A stretch of 64,000 nucleotides of DNA, from contig CANJPU010000001.1 of the NCBI GenBank assembly GCA_947476285.1, forward strand, positions 62,001 to 126,000, in the 5' to 3' direction. Under the pieces are notes generated by a model, which was given only the letters and a program-made list of their open reading frames with translations, was not told the DNA's origin and searched no databases. Made by a program: the position numbers and the translations under genes. This DNA is from Comamonadaceae bacterium (GTDB taxonomy: Bacteria > Pseudomonadota > Gammaproteobacteria > Burkholderiales > Burkholderiaceae_C). Positions 51,613 through 59,368 of this stretch are shown in pieces; position 1 is the stretch's first letter; each line of letters opens with the position of its first letter.

Positions 51613-51939
51613 ATGACTTTGAAAGCCAGTTCACTTTCGGCACGCGTCTACGAGGCAGTGCCGCAGCTCTCACGCATCCGCGAACAGGTGCTGCTGGGCG
51701 ATGTCTGGAAACAGCCGGAATTATCGTATCGCGACCGCATTTTGGTCACCTGTTCGATCCTTGCGGCCACCGGCAAGACCGATGAGCTGAAGGTGTGGAT
51801 GACCCGCGGTGTGGAGAACGGAATCACCCTGGACGAGTTGCGCGGCTTGATCATGCAGGTCACCTTCTATGCGGGCTGGCCCTCTGGTTTGGGCGCCGGA
51901 AGAGCCGCACTCGACCTGTTCGACGCCGAGAAGAAATAG
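51613..51939 (+). CDS. carboxymuconolactone decarboxylase (CMD)-family protein
   Basis: A 108-residue, compact CMD-fold protein, close to PcaC in size. LGDVWKQPELSYRDRILVTCSILAATGKTDELKVWMTRGVENGIT and LRGLIMQVTFYAGWPSGLGAGR are the family core, with the conserved Tyr-Arg-Asp and the F-Y-A-G-W-P segment. Could be a gamma-carboxymuconolactone decarboxylase-like or lactone-handling enzyme. AGGAGC Shine-Dalgarno precedes the ATG. It leads the operon into the tandem dehydrogenase and amidohydrolase. Confidence 0.87.
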   Translation: MTLKASSLSARVYEAVPQLSRIREQVLLGDVWKQPELSYRDRILVTCSILAATGKTDELKVWMTRGVENGITLDELRGLIMQVTFYAGWPSGLGAGRAALDLFDAEKK

Positions 51940-51953
51940 GAACGGACCGTTAG

Positions 51954-53780
51954 ATGAACATCGGATACATCGGCCTGGGCGCCATGGGCGGCGCGCTGGC
52001 CCGCCAATTGATTGGCAAGCACACGCTCACCGTGTGGGACATCAACACATCTGCGGTGGCCGCTTTTGAAAAGTTGGGCGCCCGCGTGGCGCACAGCGCC
52101 GCCGAGCTGGCTCGCCAGTGCGAGGTCGTGATACTGTGTCTGCCGCGCAGCTCCGATGTGCGTCAAGTGGTCTTTGGCGCCGATGGCTTGGCGCAGGGCC
52201 TCGCCGCCGGCACACTGGTGATCGACCAGACCAGCGGCTTCCCCAGCGAGACCCGGACCATCGCGCAGCAGTTGGCCGAACGCGGCGTGGCGATGATCGA
52301 TGCGCCGGTCTCCGGCGGCATCAGCGCCGCCAACGCGGGCACCATCACCATCATGGTGTCCGGCCCTGATGATGCGTACGAAAACGCACTTCCCGTGTTG
52401 AGCGCAATCAGCCCGAACGTGCTGCGCTGCGGCGCGCGTGTGGGCGATGCCCAGGCCATGAAGCTGGTCAACAACGTGCTGAGCGCCGGTTGCCGGCTGG
52501 CCACGCTGGAAGTGGTGGCGATGGGCCGCAAAATGGGCCTGTCGCTGGCGTCGATGACGGATGTCATCAACAAGGGCTCGGGGCGCAACCGCACCTCCAA
52601 GCTCATGCTGCAGTCCATCGTGGACGGCAAGCCCGCGTCTTCCAGTTTCGCCATGTCGCTGATGCTCAAGGACATGAACCAGGCCCTTTCGCTGGGCATG
52701 GAGTGTGGCGCGCCCATGGCCCTCACCAACATCGTTCGCGGGCTGCTGCAGATCGGCGTCAATACGCTGGGCGAGAAGGCGCAGCTAGAGCAGGTTCTGG
52801 GGCTGATCGAATCGCTCGCAGGCACGCAAATCGTCACGCCCGGTGATCAAGCACAGGCCAAGGCGCCCACAGCAGTAGCGCACGGTGCGAAAGATCTCCG
52901 TGTGGGCTATGTGGGCCTGGGTGTGATGGGCGGTGCGCTGGTGCGCCGCCTGATGCTTTCGCGCAAGATGACGGTCTTCGATGTGCGCCGGGAAGTCGTG
53001 CGCGAGTTTCAGTCCGAAGGCGCCGTGGGCGCCACCGACCTGCCCTCACTGGCACGCGAGTGCGATGTGATCGTCATCTGCGTGCCGACCTCGGCGATCG
53101 TGCGTGAGGTGGTGTTCGGAAAGGGCGGCCTGGCCGAGGGCTTAAGCCCGGGCAAGATCGTGATCGACCAGACAACCGGCGACCCGACGCTGACCCGTGC
53201 CATCGGCACCGACCTTCAGAAACTCGGCGTCGCACTGGTGGACGCACCGGTATCGGGTGGCCCACGCGGCGCCGTGGCCGGCACCATCGCCATCATGTGC
53301 GGTGGACCGCGCGTCGCCTTCGACAAAGTGCTGCCGATCCTGGAGTCAGTCAGTCCAAACATCGTGTACTGCGGCGACACCGGCAATGGCCACGCATCCA
53401 AGCTGATCAACAACGCTGTGGCCTCCTGCAACCGCCTGCTCACCTACGAGGCAGCAGCGCTGGGCGTCAAGTATGGCCTGTCGATCGCCGACATGAACAA
53501 GGTGATCAACACCAGCACCGGATGGAACGGCGCTTCCGAACGCATCCTGCCGGTGCTGGCCCAGGACGGGCAGACAGCGAACTTCCAGCTCGCGCTGATG
53601 GTGAAAGACTTGAAGCTCGCATCGCAGATGGCCATGAGTTGCGGCGCCCCGATGTTGGTCGCCAACGCCGTGCGCAGCCTCTTCGAAATTGGGGCATACG
53701 AGCTGGGCGGCACATCCAACCTCGACGCGATGGCGCATCTGTTTGAGGCGATGGCGGACATCAAGTTTGCAGACGCCTGA
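51954..53780 (+). CDS. two fused 3-hydroxyisobutyrate-dehydrogenase-type enzymes
   Basis: A 608-residue protein made of two complete beta-hydroxyacid dehydrogenases. Copy 1 (residues 1-292): GYIGLGAMGG, IDAPVSGG (115-122), catalytic Lys170 in AQAMKLVNN. Copy 2 (about 315-608): GYVGLGVMGG (318-327), VDAPVSGG (429-436), Lys483 in HASKLINN. A 20-residue Ala/Pro/Gln linker joins them. Single enzymes of this family are about 300 residues, so this is a genuine fusion within one frame. Both active sites look intact, so it may make an obligate intramolecular dimer or oxidise two successive intermediates. It lies between CMD and amidohydrolase genes. Confidence 0.92.
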   Translation: MNIGYIGLGAMGGALARQLIGKHTLTVWDINTSAVAAFEKLGARVAHSAAELARQCEVVILCLPRSSDVRQVVFGADGLAQGLAAGTLVIDQTSGFPSETRTIAQQLAERGVAMIDAPVSGGISAANAGTITIMVSGPDDAYENALPVLSAISPNVLRCGARVGDAQAMKLVNNVLSAGCRLATLEVVAMGRKMGLSLASMTDVINKGSGRNRTSKLMLQSIVDGKPASSSFAMSLMLKDMNQALSLGMECGAPMALTNIVRGLLQIGVNTLGEKAQLEQVLGLIESLAGTQIVTPGDQAQAKAPTAVAHGAKDLRVGYVGLGVMGGALVRRLMLSRKMTVFDVRREVVREFQSEGAVGATDLPSLARECDVIVICVPTSAIVREVVFGKGGLAEGLSPGKIVIDQTTGDPTLTRAIGTDLQKLGVALVDAPVSGGPRGAVAGTIAIMCGGPRVAFDKVLPILESVSPNIVYCGDTGNGHASKLINNAVASCNRLLTYEAAALGVKYGLSIADMNKVINTSTGWNGASERILPVLAQDGQTANFQLALMVKDLKLASQMAMSCGAPMLVANAVRSLFEIGAYELGGTSNLDAMAHLFEAMADIKFADA

Positions 53781-53789
53781 GAAGCTCGT

Positions 53790-54854
53790 ATGAGTGTGTC
53801 CACCCCCGCCCCACCCCACCCATCGGTTTTCGGCCAGACCCAGCGGCCCAATGAAGAATGGCTGGCCCGCGCCGTGCCCGAGCCGGCGCTGGAGCCCGAG
53901 CTTCCCATTGTCGATCCGCATGTGCATTTCTGGCACCACAAGAGCGGCTACAAATACTTCATCGAAGAGTTCGCACGCGACGCCTCGGACAGCGGCCACC
54001 AGATTGAAGCCACCGTGTTCGTCGAGTGCAACGCGATGTACCGCGCCGGTGGGCCAGAGCACCTCAAGTGCGTGGGTGAGACCGAGTTCGCTGTTGGCAT
54101 GGCGGCGATGGCAGCGAGCGGCAAGTACACATCCACCCGGGCCGGCGCTGGCATCGTGGCGTTTGCCGATCTGACGCTGGGCGAGCGCACACGCGAAACC
54201 ATGCAAGCCCATCTCGAAGCCGCCAACGGCCGCCTTCGCGGCGTGCGGCAAAGAGCCAAGTGGGACGCCGACCCCATCGTGCGCGGCCCGGTGAGCGCGG
54301 ATCGCCCCCATCTGCTGCTGGACCCTGCCTTGGGCAAGGGCCTGGATCTGCTTACCTCCATGGGCCTGGCCTTCGATGCCAGCATCTACCATCCGCAGCT
54401 GCCCGATGTGGCGGCACTGGCGCGCGCGCACCCCGATGCGAACATCGTCGTCATTCACTCCGGCAGCCCCGTGGGACATTCATCCTATGCAGGCAAAGAG
54501 GCAGAGAACCACGCGGTCTGGCTGGCCGGCATGAAAGAGCTGGCCAAGTGTCCGAACGTGTCGGTCAAAATGGGCGGGCTGTTGATGTGCCTGGGCAATT
54601 TTGATTTCACACAGGCCAAGGCGCCACCGAGTTCCGAGCTGCTGGCCCGCTTGTGGCAGCCCTACATCGAACCGTGCATCGAACTGCTCGGCGCGCACCG
54701 CTGCATGGTCTCGTCGAATTTTCCGGTTGACAAGGCGGGCGTCACCTACAACACCATGTGGAACATGTTCAAGCGGATCACTGCTGGGTGCTCGGCCGAC
54801 GAGAAGAAGCTGATCTTCGGCGGTACTGCCAAGCGGGTGTATCGGCTGGATTGA
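53790..54854 (+). CDS. amidohydrolase family 2 (PF04909) metal-dependent hydrolase
   Basis: A 354-residue paralogue of the protein at 1696-2757. PIVDPHVHFWHHKSGYKY holds the H-x-H metal motif, IVVIHSGSPVGHSSYAGKEAE the later His, and VSSNFPVDKAGVTYNTMWNMFKR the C-terminal barrel motif. It probably opens a lactone or decarboxylates a ring-derived acid. It starts 9 bp after the tandem dehydrogenase gene, in the same operon. Confidence 0.88.
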   Translation: MSVSTPAPPHPSVFGQTQRPNEEWLARAVPEPALEPELPIVDPHVHFWHHKSGYKYFIEEFARDASDSGHQIEATVFVECNAMYRAGGPEHLKCVGETEFAVGMAAMAASGKYTSTRAGAGIVAFADLTLGERTRETMQAHLEAANGRLRGVRQRAKWDADPIVRGPVSADRPHLLLDPALGKGLDLLTSMGLAFDASIYHPQLPDVAALARAHPDANIVVIHSGSPVGHSSYAGKEAENHAVWLAGMKELAKCPNVSVKMGGLLMCLGNFDFTQAKAPPSSELLARLWQPYIEPCIELLGAHRCMVSSNFPVDKAGVTYNTMWNMFKRITAGCSADEKKLIFGGTAKRVYRLD

Positions 54855-54872
54855 GCTGGACTCATGGATAAA

Positions 54873-54931
54873 ATGTCCATCATTTATGGACATATGTCCC
54901 TCATTCAGGGATAAAAAGCCATTATTGATGG
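54873..54931. promoter_or_regulatory. three dyads spaced exactly 21 bp apart
   Basis: ATGTCCAT-N5-ATGGACAT (54873-54893), TCCCT-N5-AGGGA (54897-54911) and CCAT-N5-ATGG (54919-54931) have centres at 54883, 54904 and 54925. Equal 5-nt spacers of the type (C/T)ATTN and 21-bp spacing, two helical turns, put all sites on the same DNA face. They lie directly upstream of TATAAT at 54933-54938 and 55 bp before the winged-helix/nucleotidyltransferase gene, so they are likely its operator array. Confidence 0.7.
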
Positions 54932-54932
54932 A

Positions 54933-54938
54933 TATAAT
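54933..54938 (+). promoter_or_regulatory. TATAAT -10 element
   Basis: A perfect -10 hexamer just after the dyad array. No good -35 hexamer sits 16-18 bp upstream; the third dyad occupies that place. Regulated or activator-assisted transcription is suggested. Confidence 0.5.
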
Positions 54939-54985
54939 GAGCGCCTGATCCCTTCAATAGGGACGTTAATCTACCAAGCATCGTC

Positions 54986-55564
54986 ATGGGAGCTGCTGAC
55001 TTTCTATTCACGCCAAGCATTCAAAAAGTGCTTGCAGCCACTCTGACGCAACCCGATCGCGCCTACACGCTACGGGAGCTGATGAGCATCGCATCCAAGG
55101 GGCGCGGCGGAGCTGCGTTGCAGATTGAAAGGCTGCTGGCGGCCGGCGTGCTGGTAGAGGAGCGTCGTCGAGGGCGCCAGCGCAGCATCAAAGCCAACAC
55201 GGCGTACTTTCTGTACCCGGAGCTCAGCAGCATCGCCAGAAAGTCCTTCGGAATGAAAGAGCCGCTGCTGCGCGCTCTTGAGCCCTTTGCCCAGAACATC
55301 CAGGAGGCCTTCGTCTTTGGCTCAGTGGCCAAGGGAACCGATGGGCCTCGAAGTGACATCGATCTGGCAGTGATTGGGACGGCGTCTCTCATCGATCTGA
55401 ACTCGGCCTTGCACGCAATCGAGCAGGAACTGGGCCGAGCGGTTCACCTGAGCCTGTATGACCCCCAGGAGTGGCGCGAGCTCCTGACGACAGACCCGGT
55501 GATAGCTCAGATTGCGCAGGGGCCAAGACTTGAGGTGGTCCTGCATCCTAGAAACAGCAGTTGA
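54986..55564 (+). CDS. winged-helix/minimal nucleotidyltransferase fusion
   Basis: A 192-residue protein. Residues 5-75 resemble a winged helix-turn-helix (YTLRELMSIASKGRGGAALQ, then IERLLAAGVLVEERRRGRQR, a wing-like basic stretch). Residues 95-192 form a minimal nucleotidyltransferase: FGSVAKGTDGPRSDIDLAVIG, with Gly-Ser at 112-113 and metal-binding Asp124 and Asp126. Such domains act as AMP-transferring antitoxins or regulators beside HEPN proteins. The last codons and stop lie inside the left terminal repeat of the element at 55545-55782, so the original C-terminus may have been changed. A HEPN-like gene follows the element. Confidence 0.8.
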   Translation: MGAADFLFTPSIQKVLAATLTQPDRAYTLRELMSIASKGRGGAALQIERLLAAGVLVEERRRGRQRSIKANTAYFLYPELSSIARKSFGMKEPLLRALEPFAQNIQEAFVFGSVAKGTDGPRSDIDLAVIGTASLIDLNSALHAIEQELGRAVHLSLYDPQEWRELLTTDPVIAQIAQGPRLEVVLHPRNSS

Positions 55565-55782
55565 CCGCTTATTTTCAACAGGAAGTGCCCGTGAGCATTG
55601 AGTTTCTTGGCCTTGAAGTTCCTCACCCATTGGGTGAGAGCGCTACGCACTCGATTGGGTGCCTGGCAAGCCCGCTGGCGGCGTTGCTCCTCCTTGCAGG
55701 CATCAGCCTGCTGCGTCGTCGCGCCTTGCCATCGGGCTTGCCAGGCGCCCACTCAAGCGCGTCCAACTGCCGTTTCTAGGAT
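55545..55782. mobile_element. 238-bp MITE-like palindromic element
   Basis: Terminal inverted repeats of about 20 bp: ATCCTAGAAACAGCAGTTG at the left end and the complement of CAACTGCCGTTTCTAGGAT at the right (one mismatch plus an indel just inside). Inside are CTCACCCA-T-TGGGTGAG (55622-55638) and an 18-bp stem, 55657-55674 against 55733-55750 with one mismatch. No transposase. It lies exactly between the nucleotidyltransferase and HEPN-like coding regions and supplies the stop codon of the first. No clear target duplication is seen. Confidence 0.65.
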
Positions 55783-55783
55783 C

Positions 55784-56230
55784 ATGATCAGACCGCCTGA
55801 ATACGAGAACCTGATCAAGTCGGGAGCCTTTGCCGCCGTAGCGGCGACGCAAGGGGCGGTCGGCCAGTACTTGAAGAACGCTTCAGACTACCTGGAAGCA
55901 GCCAGCTCCATGGACCCCAGCAAACCAATGCTGGCGTTCACCATGGCGTACGAGGGCTTTTATTGCCTGGTGCAAGGCGTGCTGGAGTTTCATACGGTGC
56001 GCACAAAAGACGCCGGACGCAATCTTGCCATTCAGAGAGTAGCAGGCGACCTCAAGCTGAGCGTTGGCGAGTTCAAGTTGGTGACCGACGCGCACAGTCG
56101 CCGCAATGGGACGACCTACACATCACCCTTCCCGCCGGTGACCAAAGCAGAGGCGAGCGCCTTGGTCAGTCTGCTGGCGAAGTGCTTGCCCCTGGCTTGT
56201 GGTCTGACCGGAACTGCTTTGGTCACGTAG
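55784..56230 (+). CDS. HEPN-like protein, putative partner of the nucleotidyltransferase
   Basis: A 148-residue all-helical protein. The layout fits a HEPN domain: an N-terminal helix pair, YEGFYCLVQGVLEFHTVRTK in the middle, and DAHSRRNGTTYTSPFPPVTK then a last helix (ASALVSLLAKCLPLA). The R-R-N-G-T-T-Y stretch (106-112) stands where HEPN RNases have R-x4-6-H; the terminal His is Tyr here, and His104 lies just before. RNase activity is therefore uncertain. ATG 55784 begins immediately after the MITE-like element; the longer frame upstream lies inside that element. Confidence 0.55.
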   Translation: MIRPPEYENLIKSGAFAAVAATQGAVGQYLKNASDYLEAASSMDPSKPMLAFTMAYEGFYCLVQGVLEFHTVRTKDAGRNLAIQRVAGDLKLSVGEFKLVTDAHSRRNGTTYTSPFPPVTKAEASALVSLLAKCLPLACGLTGTALVT

Positions 56231-56355
56231 AGCGCCGCCGACCTTCGCAACCTATGGTCAGGCCAACTTACGCTGCCCCACAATAAATGCAACTCGACGC
56301 GACCGGACAGGGCCCGGAAAATGGCCGTATTGTTCCTTCCTGTGAAAGTCGAGCT

Positions 56356-57588
56356 ATGTCAAGCAGCCCAACGCCCCTGCCCCTGCCCCTGACAGGCGTC
56401 AAAGTCATCGAACTGTGTCACCTGATCGCCGGCCCCTACTGCGCCCAGATGCTGGCCGACGAGGGCGCACAAGTGATCAAGGTGGAGCCGCCCGGCGGCG
56501 AGCTCACCCGCCAGCGCGAGCCGATGCGCATCGTCGATGGCGTCAAGAGCTCGGCCTATTACGCTTCGCTCAACCGGGACAAGCAAAGCCTGGTGCTGGA
56601 TTTGAAAAACGCCGAGGGCGCGGCTGTGCTGACCCGTCTGCTGGAATCGGCGGACGTGTTCGTGACCAATATGCGCGCCGCTGCGCTGGAGCGGCTGGGC
56701 TTGCACCCCAAGACATTGCATGAGCGCTATCCCCGGCTTGTCATCGCATGCATCTCTGGCTTTGGCATCGACAACTCGGGCGAGCATGCCGATCGCGCGG
56801 GCCTGGCCATGGTGGCTGAGGCCATGGCAGGCGCCACCGGGCTCACACGCGATCACTCAGGAAACCCCGTCTGGTGCGGCTTCGCCCTGGGCGACATCAC
56901 AGCGGCCATGTCAACGCATGCGGCCATCTTGCTTGCGTTGCGCAACCAAGAGCGTCACGGCCTGGGCCGCGTCATCGACATCGGTCTGGTCGAGAGCATG
57001 CTGCCCATGGTGTCAGTTGCCATGGGCCGCGTGCAGGTGGAGGACGACGCCGTCTCGTCCTTCTCTGGCTCCAATGGTTTTCACGGCGTGCCGTATGGCG
57101 CGTTTCCTGCGGCCGACGGTGCGGTGAACATCGGCGTCAACCGCGACGAATTCTGGCGACGCCTGTGCGATGCGATGGGCCGCCCCGAGCTGGGCACCGA
57201 TGCACGCTATGCGACCTACGTAGAGCGCGCCAAGCGTCAGCGAGAAGTGCATGGCATCACAGAGGACTTCACCCGGGCGCATACACGCGCGGACATCACG
57301 CGCAAGCTGGTTGAAGTGGATGTGCCCGTGGCCGGCATCTTGAGCATGGAAGAGGTGATAGCCGACGACTACCTTCACAAGCGCGGCGCCTTGGTTCAGG
57401 TGGATGACGGCTTCGGCGGCAGCTATACCTTGCCAGCCAATGCGGCCTGGTCCGACACCGGCGGCCACATTCCGCGCGTGCCTCGCCTAGGCGAGCATCG
57501 CGATGTGGTGCTCACCAAAGAACTGGGTATGTTGCCCGGCGACATCGACCGCCTTGCGCAAGCTGGCGCCTTCGGACCGGTTCGCTAG
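56356..57588 (+). CDS. CaiB/BaiF-family CoA-transferase
   Basis: A 410-residue class III CoA-transferase. LTGVKVIELCHLIAGPYCAQ, then MLADEGAQVIKVEPPGGE opens the protein; the usual catalytic Asp is in the conserved segment around DRAGLAMVAEAMAGATGLT; GRVIDIGLVESMLPM and GILSMEEVIADDYLHKRG complete the family pattern. ATG 56356 is used instead of an in-frame ATG 69 bases upstream. Followed after 24 bp by a MaoC-type gene, probably in one transcript. Related to but distinct from the truncated copy at base 1. Confidence 0.9.
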   Translation: MSSSPTPLPLPLTGVKVIELCHLIAGPYCAQMLADEGAQVIKVEPPGGELTRQREPMRIVDGVKSSAYYASLNRDKQSLVLDLKNAEGAAVLTRLLESADVFVTNMRAAALERLGLHPKTLHERYPRLVIACISGFGIDNSGEHADRAGLAMVAEAMAGATGLTRDHSGNPVWCGFALGDITAAMSTHAAILLALRNQERHGLGRVIDIGLVESMLPMVSVAMGRVQVEDDAVSSFSGSNGFHGVPYGAFPAADGAVNIGVNRDEFWRRLCDAMGRPELGTDARYATYVERAKRQREVHGITEDFTRAHTRADITRKLVEVDVPVAGILSMEEVIADDYLHKRGALVQVDDGFGGSYTLPANAAWSDTGGHIPRVPRLGEHRDVVLTKELGMLPGDIDRLAQAGAFGPVR

Positions 57589-57612
57589 CTTCTCAACCAG
57601 GAGACCAATTTC

Positions 57613-58086
57613 ATGTCCGCACTGTACTTCGAGGAATACTCGCAAGATTGGGGTTACGAGACCGAGTCAAAACTCATCACGGACGAGGACATCACCACCT
57701 TCGTGAATTTGCACGGCTTCCTGACACCGACCTTCACCAACAGCGCGTACATGCATGGCATGAAGGACTACGGTGGACGCATGGCCCCGGGTTTGATGAT
57801 TCTGTGCATGGCCGAAGGCCTTGTGCTCAATGCCGGTGTGACACGCAGGCGCGGCATCTTCCTGATGGGGCTCACGCCAAACTTCAAGAAGCCCGTGTTC
57901 GCCGGCGAGTCCATCTTCAATCGCGTGCGCTTCAAGTCCAAGCGCCTGAGCAGCAAACCCGACCGCGGCATCGTCGTGACCCAGCACCAGGTGGTGACGA
58001 ACAAGGGTGACATCGCGATTGAATATGACTCCACGCGCATGATCCGTACGCGACTGTTTGTGGAGCCTCCTGAGCAGGCCGAGTGA
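57613..58086 (+). CDS. MaoC-like hot-dog protein without the catalytic Asp/His
   Basis: A 157-residue single hot-dog protein. Its hydratase-motif region reads VNLHGFLTPTFTNSAYMHGM, then MAPGLMILCMAEGL. Where active R-hydratases have G-D-x-N-P-x-H, this has G-F-L-T-P-T-F: both the Asp and the His are replaced. It is therefore probably a structural or binding subunit, as in heteromeric MaoC hydratases where only one chain is catalytic. A likely partner is the intact MaoC at 59369-59839. AGGAGA Shine-Dalgarno upstream. Confidence 0.85.
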   Translation: MSALYFEEYSQDWGYETESKLITDEDITTFVNLHGFLTPTFTNSAYMHGMKDYGGRMAPGLMILCMAEGLVLNAGVTRRRGIFLMGLTPNFKKPVFAGESIFNRVRFKSKRLSSKPDRGIVVTQHQVVTNKGDIAIEYDSTRMIRTRLFVEPPEQAE

Positions 58087-58104
58087 GCGAAGTCAATCTC
58101 AAGC

Positions 58105-59337
58105 TCAGGCCTTTGGCTTGAGTTCTTTCCCCACATCATCCTTGCGAATATCCCGCAGGCCTGTCTTGCCATGGTGGCGGTCGGCCACTTTGTAGCCCAG
58201 CGCGTCCTCGGCGATCATGATTCTCTGTACGTTGGCTGAGCCTTCGCCGGTGAAGAACAGATCGGCGTAAGAGCGCAGCCATGACACGCGGTACTCTTTG
58301 GCCAGCCCGTAGCCGCCGAAGATCTGCATGGCTTTGTCGGCGCACATCTTTGCCGTCTGCGACGCATGAAACTTGGCAATGGCGGAAATCCTATTAGACG
58401 GCAGACCATCGTCCATCATCTGCGCGGCCTTGTAAACCAGCGCACGACTGGCTTCAATCGCAGTGGCCATCTCGGCGATGTCCGATTGAATCATCTGGAA
58501 GCGCCCAATGGGCTGCCCGCGCAGCACGCGATCATTGGCGTAACGCACCGCCTCTTCAAAGCAGGCACGCGCCACGCCCAAGGCCTTGCCAGCCACGGTG
58601 ACGCGGCCCGGCTGAAGCGCCCGCATCACGATCTTGAAGCCATCGCCCTCCTCGCCCAGACGGTTCTCTACTGGCACGACAAAGTCATCGAGGAACAGCA
58701 CATTGGTGCGCATGGCGCTGGACAGCCCCATCATCTCCACCGGCTGCGCCTTCCAGCCAGGGTATTTCTTGGGCTCCACAATGAAAGCGCTCACGCCCTT
58801 GGCACCGACTTTCAAATCGGTCTTGGCGAACAGCACGCCCACATCGGTTTCGTTGGCGATGGACGCCCACATTTTCTGCCCGGTGATGCGATAGACATCG
58901 CCATCGCGCCGAGCAAAGGTCTTCATGTTTCCTTCGGCATCCGAGCCGCCGCCCGACTCTGTCAGCGACATCATGCCGATGGTCTTGCCGGCCAGCAGAT
59001 TGGGCACGTATTTCTGGATCTGCTCAGGCGTGCCGCCAAAGTAGATGCAACTCGGGCAGGTGGAGCCTTGCTGGTTGTTGCAAGCCGCAAAGCGCACGTC
59101 AATGCGTCCCATCTCTTCCTGGATCACGGTGGCCGCCACGTAGCCCATGTTGCTGCCACCCACCGACTCGGGAAAGACGGCGCCGTACAGCCCGGCTTCG
59201 CCCGCCTTCCTGACCAGATCGCGCGGAAACTCCCGGCGCTGCTCGAAGCCGTCCATCACAGGCGCCACTTCAGCTTGCATGAAGCGGATGACCATGTCGC
59301 GAACCGCTTCGATCTCAGGGGACATCGACGGGTCCAT
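58105..59337 (-). CDS. acyl-CoA dehydrogenase
   Basis: A 410-residue FAD enzyme introducing a 2,3-double bond into an acyl-CoA. MMSLTESGGGSDAEGNMKTFA is the first FAD signature, GQKMWASIANETDVGVLFAKTD follows, and IFGGYGLAKEYRVSWLRSYADLFFTGEGSANVQ has the catalytic Glu in F-x-G-E-G-S. ATG 59337 is supported by AAGGAG. Last gene of the operon starting with MmgE/PrpD; it reads towards the convergent CaiB-MaoC pair. Confidence 0.92.
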   Translation of the reverse strand: MDPSMSPEIEAVRDMVIRFMQAEVAPVMDGFEQRREFPRDLVRKAGEAGLYGAVFPESVGGSNMGYVAATVIQEEMGRIDVRFAACNNQQGSTCPSCIYFGGTPEQIQKYVPNLLAGKTIGMMSLTESGGGSDAEGNMKTFARRDGDVYRITGQKMWASIANETDVGVLFAKTDLKVGAKGVSAFIVEPKKYPGWKAQPVEMMGLSSAMRTNVLFLDDFVVPVENRLGEEGDGFKIVMRALQPGRVTVAGKALGVARACFEEAVRYANDRVLRGQPIGRFQMIQSDIAEMATAIEASRALVYKAAQMMDDGLPSNRISAIAKFHASQTAKMCADKAMQIFGGYGLAKEYRVSWLRSYADLFFTGEGSANVQRIMIAEDALGYKVADRHHGKTGLRDIRKDDVGKELKPKA

Positions 59338-59368
59338 CACTTCACTCCTTGGCAAGCGGACATGGGGC

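Noticed and set aside
54852-54931. 21-bp repeats read as iterons of a replication origin
   Set aside because: No replication initiator gene or DnaA boxes nearby, and the repeats are dyads directly in front of a promoter; operator array is simpler.
55561-55779. 72-codon frame with one hydrophobic stretch inside the MITE-like element
   Set aside because: It starts with TTG overlapping the nucleotidyltransferase stop, has no ribosome site, and its residues follow the palindromic arms; treated as non-coding.
55545-55782. Integron attC site
   Set aside because: A GTCCAAC matches RYYYAAC, but no paired GTTRRRY core, no integrase and no cassette array are present.
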